64,000 nt of DNA, from contig NC_091323.1 of the NCBI RefSeq assembly GCF_038502225.1, positions 22,341,345 through 22,405,344 of the forward strand, written 5' to 3'. Under the pieces are notes generated by a model that saw only the letters and a list, made by a program, of their open reading frames with translations, ran no database searches and had not been told where the DNA came from. This document shows positions 56,815-64,000 of this stretch, piece after piece (within the stretch, counting starts at the first letter, position 1; each line of letters opens with the position of its first letter). Origin of the DNA: Cherax quadricarinatus. Taxonomy: Eukaryota; Arthropoda; Malacostraca; Decapoda; Parastacidae. The position numbers and the translations under genes are program-made.

Positions 56815-57140
56815 CAGCCCGCACAACACAACACCCCGTGCAACACAACACCCCCGTGCAACACAAGTCCCCCACGCAACACAACATCCCATGCAGTACA
56901 AAGTCCATGTGCAACACACCCCGTGGAACACAACACTCCCGTGAAATACAACATCCCAGTTCAATACAACACCCCCGTGCAATACAACACCCCCGTGCAA
57001 CAACACTCCCGTGCAACACAACCCCCTTCCCATGCAACACAACACCCCCAGTGCAACAGAAAACCTAGTGCAGCACACTCCTAAGCAACACAACACCCCA
57101 TACAACACCCCGTACAACACCCCTGTGCAACACTTTTTCC
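56815..57140 (+). repeat. degenerate 'caacacaacaccccgtg' repeat
   Basis: Units of 14-18 bp built from 'caacacaac(a)cccc(g)tg', with variable length. Confidence 0.85.
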
Positions 57141-57149
57141 TACAGCAAC

Positions 57150-57240
<91 letters not shown>
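57150..57240. repeat. (AAT)n, tail of a minus-strand SINE
   Basis: About 30 units. Confidence 0.95.
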
Positions 57241-57510
57241 CTTTATTTCTACAAGTACATGTACAGGGTATACAGGCCTAGTTGACATCAATGACATACT
57301 ACTATATAGAAAGCCCCTTGGTATGCAGAGTATTTCGGGCAAATTGGACCAGTTTTTTTTCCCTAGTCGACTAACACCCAGGTACCTCCTTAACTGATGG
57401 GTGACCATGGTCAGAAGGTTTCTTAAGGAAATACGTCGTAATGTTTTCGCCGGTACCGGGGATCGACTCCCGGACCTCAGTGTGTGAGCTAGCTAGTAAT
57501 CGAGCTACGG
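57241..57510 (-). mobile_element. tRNA-derived SINE, family A
   Basis: Minus strand: 'tctttatttctacaagtaca' (3' end), 'gtcgactaacacccaggtac', B-box complement 'gggatcgactcccgg' and 'gagctacgggtc' at the head. Same structure as 21484-21949 in the other orientation. Confidence 0.82.
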
Positions 57511-57599
57511 GTCTAAATGGTAACTAAAATTAAGTATATATCGTTTATGGATTTAAAAGCTGGGCGAAATAGTGTATTGCATATCAAGGAAAATACACA

Positions 57600-57720
57600 A
57601 GAAGCAGACGCGTTTATACTGGGACGCCGTGTCACTCTCCCTAGTGCTTTATCAAGTCTTGAAGCTCTACACAGAGCGAAACGTTCTCCCAGTAAAAACC
57701 TTGCTCTGTAAAATATTTTT
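57600..57720 (+). repeat. PLE tail fragment with hammerhead-like relic
   Basis: GCTCT-ACAC-AGAGC stem, GAAAC, GTT, then 'ctcccagtaaaaacc' (57665-57702). Helix II is perfect but the core before it is shortened. Confidence 0.45.
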
Positions 57721-57844
57721 TGTCTTCAGATATCAAACTCATTTCGACACTGGCCAGTATCTTAGTCTCTCACCACCAACAATATTAATAAGAGCGGGTA
57801 GGTATTTTATATTTGTTATCTCCCTAATGTCTTTTGAATCATTT

Positions 57845-58180
57845 GCCTCTGCTGCTACTGTTGCTATTACTGCTACTACTACTGCTGCTGCTGCTGTTGC
57901 TACTGCTATTACTACTACAACTACTGCAGCTGCTACTGTTATTACTACTAAAACTACTGCTGCTGGTGCTACTGCTGTTACTACTACTGCTGGTGCTGGT
58001 GCTAGTGATACTGCTGTTACTACTACTGCTGGTGCTGGTGCTAGTGCTACTGCTGTTACTACTACTACTACTACTACTGCTGCCGCTGCTGCTATTATTA
58101 CTACTACTACTACTGCTGGTGCTACTGCTATTACTACTCTGCTGGTGCTAGTACTAATGCTATAACTGCTGCTGGTGCTA
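57845..58180. repeat. (CTA/CTG)n compound trinucleotide tract
   Basis: Mixed CTA, CTG and TTG units with internal duplication ('gctggtgctggtgctag' twice). Thr/Ala/Leu-rich frames are trivial. Confidence 0.92.
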
Positions 58181-58194
58181 CTGCTACATCAGAC

Positions 58195-59853
58195 ACGGCG
58201 CCACGTACTCTACCTGAACTCCAGCACGGTCCACGTCTTAGTTGCGTACTTAAATCCAGCACGGCGCCATTCTGTTCCAGCACGGCGCCACGTACCTGTC
58301 CAACGGTCGTATCTACCATGACGGTGCCACGTACTCTACCTGAACTCCAGCACGGCGCCACGTACTCTACCTGAACTCCAGCACGGCGCCACGTACTCTA
58401 CCTGAACTCCAGCACGGCGCCACGTACTCTACCTGAACTCCAGCACGGCGCCACGTACTCTACCTGAACTCCAGCACGGTGCCTCGTACTCTACCTGAAC
58501 TCCAGCACGGTGCCACGTACTCTACCTGAACTCCAGCATGGCGCCACGTACTCTACCTGAACTCCAGCACGGTGCCACGTACTCTACCTGAACTCCAGCA
58601 CGGTGCCTCGTACTCTATCTGAACTCCAGCACGGTGCCACGTACTCTACCTGAACTCCAGCACGGCGCCACGTACTCTACCTGAACTCCAGCACGGTGCC
58701 ACGTACTCTACCTGAACTCCAGCACGGCGGTGCCACGTACTCTACCTGAACTCCAGCACGGTGCCACGTACTCTATCTGAACTCCAGCACGGCGCCACGT
58801 ACTCTACCTGAACTCCAGCACGGTGCCTCGTACTCTACCTGAACTCCAGCACGGTGCCACGTACTCTACCTGAACTCCAGCACGGCGCCACGTACTCTAC
58901 CTGAACTCCAGCACGGAGCCACGTACTCTACCTGAACTCCAGCATGCCACGTACTCTACCTGCAGCACGTACTCTACCTGAACTCCAGCATGCCACGCGC
59001 CACGTACTCTACCTGAACTCCAGCATGGCGCCACGTACTCTACCTGAACTCCAGCACGGCGCCACGTACTCTACCTGAACTCCAGCACGGTGCCACGTAC
59101 TCTACCTGAACTCCAGCATGGCGCCACGTACTCTACCTGAACTCCAGCATGGCGCCACGTACTCTACCTGAACTCCAGCACGGTGCCACGTACTCTACCT
59201 GAACTCCAGCACGGCGCCGCGTACTCTACCTGAACTCCAGCACGGTGCCACGTACTCTACCTGAACTCCAGCACGGTGCCACGTACTCTACCTGAACTCC
59301 AGCACGGCGCCACGTACTCTACCTGAACTCCAGCACGGTGCCACGTACTCTACCTGAACTCCAGCACGGTGCCACGTACTCTACCTGAACTCCAGCACGG
59401 TGCCACGTACTCTACCTGAACTCCAGCACGGTGCCACGTACTCTACCTGAACTCCAGCACGGTGCCACGTACTCTACCTGAACTCCAGCACGGTGCCACG
59501 TACTCTACCTGAACTCCAGCACGGTGCCACGTACTCTACCTGAACTCCAGCACGGTGCCACGTACTCTACCTGAACTCCAGCACGGTGCCACGTACTCTA
59601 CCTGAACTCCAGCACGGTGCCTCGTACTCTACCTGAACTCCAGCACGGTGCCACGTACTCTACCTGAACTCCAGCACGGTGCCACGTACTCTACCTGAAC
59701 TCCAGCACGGTGCCACGTACTCTACCTGAACTCCAGCACGGTGCCTCGTACTCTACCTGAACTCCAGCACGGTGCCACGTACTCTACCTGAACTCCAGCA
59801 CGGTGCCACGTACTCTACCTGAACTCCAGCACGGTGCCACGTACTCTACCTGA
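58195..59853 (+). repeat. 31-bp satellite, about 53 copies
   Basis: Unit 'ctctacctgaactccagcac' plus 'ggtgccacgta'. C/T variants at 'gg(c/t)gcc'. Disrupted copies near 58945-59000 and at both ends. The last third is more uniform. Confidence 0.96.
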
Positions 59854-59947
59854 CGTATCTGTTATATAGTGTTAGGAACAATAAATATGCAGTAGACTTA
59901 CCTTAACCTTCCTTGATTTTTCTTTATTAACTTTGTCATAGAAATTA

Positions 59948-60130
59948 AACTGAAGACCTTTCAAGGATAAGGGATTGAAGAATTATCAAGGATAAGGGAT
60001 TGAAGACCTATCAAGGATAAGGGATTGGAAAATTATCAAGGATAAGGGATTGAAGACCTTTCAAAGATAAGGGATTGAAGAATTATCAAGGATAAGGGAT
60101 TGAAGACCTATCAGGGATAATGGATTGATG
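59948..60130 (+). repeat. 25-bp minisatellite, about 7 copies
   Basis: Unit 'tatcaaggataagggattga' plus 'agacc'. Related scraps at 28795-28862. Confidence 0.9.
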
Positions 60131-60744
60131 TCCTCACAAATAACCTCTCCACTTAATCTGCACTGTTTAGATTCCTGACACCTGTCTGCTTGCTACTCCC
60201 TCATACACGCTCCTACTAGCGAGTCCTTCCACCTGCCTGCTTACTGCTTTCTTATACATGTTCTTACTAGTAATCCCTGCCACCTACCTGCGTATTACTC
60301 CCTCATACACACTCCTACCAATGCTTCCTATCACCTGCAACTTTTATTAATCAAAATTAATGTTGAATTTCTCTATCATTTCCTGTATTATGTATTGCAT
60401 TTAATATCCTCTCATATACATTTACCTTAACACATGGCAAATATATTTCTCTGAATAATCCCCTGATTAAATAGATATTTAATATTCAGTCAGACACACA
60501 CACATCTGTGCAAAATTAATTTGAAGTTATGCAACATCATTATTAATGACTCTGGCTGACGCTTCATTATGTCTGTTTACACAGCATAGAAACTCGAATG
60601 ACAATCGGACTTTCAGAGGGCTCTTGGTTCAAGAAACTGGAACTATCTTTCCCTTGGAGGAATCTAGCTTGGATAGTAGTGCGTTCGTCAGGTAATTGAA
60701 GGACGGAAGATAGAGCCTCTATTTCTAGAGAATAGCGCCTCGCA

Positions 60745-60747
<3 letters not shown>
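60131..60747. other. intergenic DNA
   Basis: A loose three-fold 'ctgcttactcc(t/c)tcataca' repetition near 60188-60325. No gene recognised. Confidence 0.45.
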
Positions 60748-60775
<28 letters not shown>

Positions 60776-60875
60776 AAGAAGAAGAAGAAGAAGAAGAAGA
60801 AGAAGAAGAAGAAGAAGAAGAAGAAGAAGAAGAAGAAGAAGAAGAAGAAGAAGAAGAAGAAGAAGAAGAAGAAAA
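60748..60875. repeat. (GAA)n microsatellite
   Basis: About 42 pure GAA units. Such tracts can form triplex DNA. Confidence 0.97.
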
Positions 60876-60894
60876 AGAGAGAGGAGAAGGATAC

Positions 60895-60945
60895 AGCAAA
60901 CCTATTGGCCCATATTAGGCAGGTCTTTCTCAAACTCGAACCAGC
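60895..60945 (-). pseudogene. LINE-C tail scrap
   Basis: 'cctattggcccatattaggc' then 'aggtctttctcaaac'. Confidence 0.6.
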
Positions 60946-60967
60946 TAACGGAAATATTTGCCCAACA

Positions 60968-60976
60968 AAAATAATA

Positions 60977-61036
<60 letters not shown>

Positions 61037-61076
61037 GTAATAATAATAGTAATAATAATAATAATATTAATAATAA
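60968..61076. repeat. (AAT)n microsatellite
   Basis: About 36 units with AGT interruptions. Confidence 0.95.
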
Positions 61077-61334
61077 ATGATACCTACTTGAATATAATCA
61101 TGAGAGTCAGGTAACGTAAACACAGCTAGAAAAAACTAAGTTCCACTGGAGTGGTAAGGCTAGTAATTACACAGCTATTATTACCTGTTTGAGATTAAGG
61201 GGGAGGTGAACTCTAGCTCTTGGTTCCCACCTCTTAACCTTGAACCGCCTGACCTTTAACCGTAGTCACTTCTACTTGCAAGCTCCTACTTTTGATATCT
61301 ACTTCTACTCTGCTCGTTCTGCATGATAACTAAC

Positions 61335-62275
61335 GAATATAAAATCATAAGAAGGAACACTGGAGCAGGCCTACTGGCCCATGCGGGGCAGGTCCATGTC
61401 AACCCCCGGCTTAGACCAACAGCCCACCCAGTCAGGTCACCTCCACTTAAAGAAGGAGCACGGCATCTGACCCAGTAGCACCAGCTAGTCAGATCCTACT
61501 CACACCCACCCACACCCACTCATGTATTTAGCTAACCTATTTTTAAAACTACAAAACGTTTTAGCTTCTACAACGGCACTCGGGAGTTTGTTCCACTCAT
61601 CCACAAATCCAAAACAGTGCTTTCCAATATCCTTCCTGAATCTGAATTTTTTTTCAGTTTAAAACCATTGCTGCGAGTCCTGTCTATGACAGATATTTTT
61701 AGAACGCCATTTAACATCCCCTTTATTAATTCCTGTTTCCCATTTATACACCTCAATCATATCCCCCCTAATTCTACGCCTTTCTAGAGGGTTCAGATTC
61801 AGGGCCCTCAGTCTATTTCTGATACATGGGATCAATTTTGTCATCCTCCTCTGTACGTTTTCCAGAGCATTTATATCCATTCTGTAATACGGTGACCAGA
61901 ACTGAGCAGCATAGTCTAAATGAGGCCTAACCAAGGATATATATAGTTGAAGAACAATCTGAGGACTTCTATTATTTATACTTCTAGATATGAAGCCAAG
62001 AATTCTGTTAGCTTTATTGCGAACACTAATGCACTGTTGTCTTGGTTTTAGGTTACTGCTAACCAGAACTCCTAAATCCTTTTCGCAATTAGTAACATTA
62101 AGATCTACATTATTTAGTTTATATGTGGCATGGTTATTTTCCTGTCCAACATTTAGAACTTTGCATTTGTCAATATTAAACTGCATGTGCCACTTCTCCG
62201 GCCACTCCATCAGTCTATTCAAATCTTCCTGGAGTGCTCTAATGTCCTCGTTAGAAGGAACTGAACATGATAACT
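61335..62275 (-). pseudogene. LINE family C reverse transcriptase C-terminal part
   Basis: Minus strand, open for about 187 codons (61659-62222) and continuing in another frame to about 61568. It reads WPEKWHMQFNIDKCKVLNVG, DLGVLVSSNLKPRQQCISV, IVLQLYISLVRPHLDYAAQF and LRALNLNPLERRRIRGDMIE: the region directly after the catalytic box of a CR1/L2-like reverse transcriptase. A short A-run frameshift lies near 61650. 3' of the frame, 'gggccagtaggcctgctcca' marks the tail that recurs as scraps at 26655, 29590, 31575, 45516 and 60895. 5'-truncated at about 62275. Confidence 0.9.
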
Positions 62276-62291
62276 CACGTTATCATGTTCA
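62264..62291. repeat. perfect 12-bp hairpin at the LINE-C truncation point
   Basis: gaacatgataac / gttatcatgttc around tcac. Confidence 0.85.
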
Positions 62292-62379
62292 TTAGTATTA
62301 GCATTTTATGAGCATGTGATACAGGTAGCAGTTAACAATTTACATAGCAATAATTCAGTATGCAAAGTTGCTGTGGTCA

Positions 62380-62525
62380 TGACTCACAAAATCGTAATGA
62401 CACGATCGCAAGCAAACCATACCACGGGCGGGGATTGAACTCGTGGCGAGTGAGTCGTAAAACTCCAGGCCAAAGCGTAAGCCACTGGGGAAGGTGGCCC
62501 AGTGGCCGTGGAGTTTTTTTTACTG
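62380..62525 (-). mobile_element. tRNA-derived SINE, second family
   Basis: 'acaaaatcgtaatgacacga' ... 'gggattgaactcgtgg' (B-box complement) ... 'gtaagccactgg'. Partner of 48955-49080. Confidence 0.65.
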
Positions 62526-62635
62526 CGGCCAACAGCTATGTTAGGAATATAATAAAAACTCAGTAAATAATTTAAACATCCGAAGAAAAAACGTATCACA
62601 GACTCGACTAAAGTTGATATTACAGATCAGTTATG

Positions 62636-63210
62636 TGCGCGGTCTCGGTACTTCGTACCCAGCACTTGACTGACGTGTGGTCTCGGTACTTCGTACCCAG
62701 CACTTGACTGACGTGTGGTCTCGGTACTTCGTACCCAACACTTGACTGACGTGTTGTCTCGGTACTTCGTACCCAGCACTTGACTGACGTGTGGTCTCGG
62801 TACTTCGTACCCAGCACTTGACTGACGTGTGGTCTCGGTACTTCGTACCCAGCACTTGACTGACGTGTTGTCTCGGTACTTCGTACCCAGCACTTGACTG
62901 ACGTGTTGTCTCGGTACTTCGTACCCAGCACTTGACTGACGTGTGGTCTCGGTACTTCGTACCCAGCACTTGACTGACGTGTGGTCTCGGTACTTCGTAC
63001 CCAGCACTTGACTGACGTGTGGTCTCGGTACTTCGTACCCAGCACTTGACTGACGTATGGTCTCGGTACTTCGTACCCAGCACTTGACTGACGTATGGTC
63101 TCGGTACTTCGTACCCAGCACTTGACTGACGTGTGGTCTCAGTATTTCGTACCCAGCAGTTGACTGACGTGTGGTCTCGGTACTTCGCACCCAGCACTTG
63201 ACTGACGTGT
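62636..63210 (+). repeat. 38-bp satellite, about 15 copies
   Basis: Unit 'gtctcggtacttcgtaccca' plus 'gcacttgactgacgtgtg'. Contains the palindrome ggtacttcgtacc. Very uniform. Confidence 0.96.
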
Positions 63211-63254
63211 TGTGCATCCCTTCAAAATGATTTCTACTGTCTCAAGTTTAGTAT

Positions 63255-63375
63255 AAATCTGAATTCGACTGAAGGAGCCTGCTGTGCAGGCCAGAAGCTT
63301 CGGTAATAAGGATACCCAAGTGTTGCACGTGAGTCTTATTCATCAGCGTGGAGGTATTGTATACTGTTAATAAAT
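63255..63375 (+). repeat. PLE-like tail with variant hammerhead (63266-63303)
   Basis: CGA / CTGAAGG / A / GCCTGC-TGT-GCAGGC / cAGAAGC / TTCGG, then 'taataaggatacccaag' and 'ttgcacgtgagtctta'. Helix II is a fully compensated version of GCCTAC/GTAGGC. The core is altered at A9 and in the GAAAC block. Confidence 0.55.
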
Positions 63376-63414
63376 TGATATTACCACCAACCAGAGAGTG
63401 AGAAAAGGATGAGT

Positions 63415-63998
63415 ATCCCTCAGTGGACTGGATATTTAGGGTGAGCATCCCTCAGTGGACTGGATATTTTGGGTGAGTATCCCTCAGTGGACTGGATATT
63501 TAGGGTGAGCATCCCTCAGTGGACTGGATATTTTGGGTGAGTATCCCTCAGTGGTCTGGATATTTAGGGTGAGCATCCCTCAGTGTACTGGATATTTAGG
63601 GTGAGTATCCCTCAGTGGACTGGATATTTAGGGTGAGTATCCCTCAGCGGACTGGATATTTAGGGTGAGTATCCCTCAATGGACTGGATATTTAGGGTGA
63701 GTATCCCTCAGAAAACTGGATATTTAGGTGAGTATCCCTCAGTGGACTGGATATTTAGGGTGAATATCCCTCAGTGGACTGGATATTTAGGGTGAGTATC
63801 CCTCAGTGGACTGGATATTTAGGGTAAGTATCCCTCAGTGGACTGGATATTTAGGGTAAGTATCCCTCAGTGGACTGGGTATTTAGGGTTAGTATCCCTC
63901 AGTGAACTGGATATTTAGGGTATCCCTCAGTGGACTGGATATTTAGGGTAAGTATCCCTCAGTGGACTTGATATTTAGGGTGAGTATTCCTCACTAGG
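63415..63998 (+). repeat. 32-bp satellite, about 18 copies, running off the window
   Basis: Unit 'gagtatccctcagtggactg' plus 'gatatttagggt'. Some units shortened (63728, 63920). The array continues past the end of the window. Confidence 0.95.
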
Positions 63999-64000
63999 TA

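Noticed and set aside
62620..63217. Frames with a GYEVPRPHVSQVL repeat
   Set aside because: 38-bp satellite; three overlapping frames of the same strand are open.

Overview
This is eukaryotic, repeat-dominated DNA, most likely from a decapod crustacean. The inference rests on the mix of long dinucleotide and trinucleotide microsatellites, tRNA-derived SINEs, 5'-truncated LINEs, many Penelope-like (PLE) fragments and several different kilobase-scale minisatellites. I see no operons, no ribosome binding sites and no CRISPR array. Species assignment would need a database search. Apart from one short candidate secreted-protein exon near 17.6 kb and one unrecognised broken ORF near 36.8 kb, I find no convincing host gene. 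Most very long open frames are artefacts of tandem repeats whose period keeps a frame open.

Layout. 0-8.4 kb: old LINE fragments, a 33-bp satellite in two opposed blocks (4.86-5.84 kb) and a 1.2-kb GT/GGT tract between two LINE fragments. 8.4-14.2 kb: an AT-rich block of diverged duplicated segments with two 29-bp arrays and a SINE. 14.2-31.6 kb: LINE families A and B, SINEs, microsatellites and single PLE units. 31.6-36.7 kb: a PLE hot spot holding a seven-unit inverted array of 401-bp units, further palindromic pairs, and a PLE 3' part with a GIY-YIG endonuclease frame. 36.75-44.6 kb: the broken ORF, interrupted by a poly(A) retroposon and then by about 7 kb of 27-bp and 29-bp satellites. 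46.4-48.0 kb: two abutting LINE-A copies. 49.4-55 kb: a 25-bp array, a 14/28-bp array and a 4-kb 28-bp satellite. 55.3-64 kb: another PLE head-to-head pair, more satellites (28, 31, 25, 38 and 32 bp) and a LINE-C reverse transcriptase fragment.

The most interesting system is a family of about 26 compact hammerhead-ribozyme-like motifs scattered over the window on both strands. The form is a CTGANGA-type core, one extra A, helix II, GAAAC, a two-base-pair self-complementary helix III, a GTT or GTC cleavage triplet, and a three-base-pair helix I. Both helices show compensatory changes between copies, and AATAAA-like signals usually follow the predicted cleavage site by a few bases. Published work reports minimal, possibly dimeric hammerheads in Penelope-like retroelements, and this window also holds a PLE GIY-YIG frame followed by such a motif. 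What looks worth pursuing is the unit organisation: TATA box, hammerhead, poly(A) signal; repeated head-to-head arrangement; a seven-unit inverted array bracketed by a direct repeat; and a 4-kb satellite that appears to have grown from a short piece of the PLE tail just downstream of a hammerhead.
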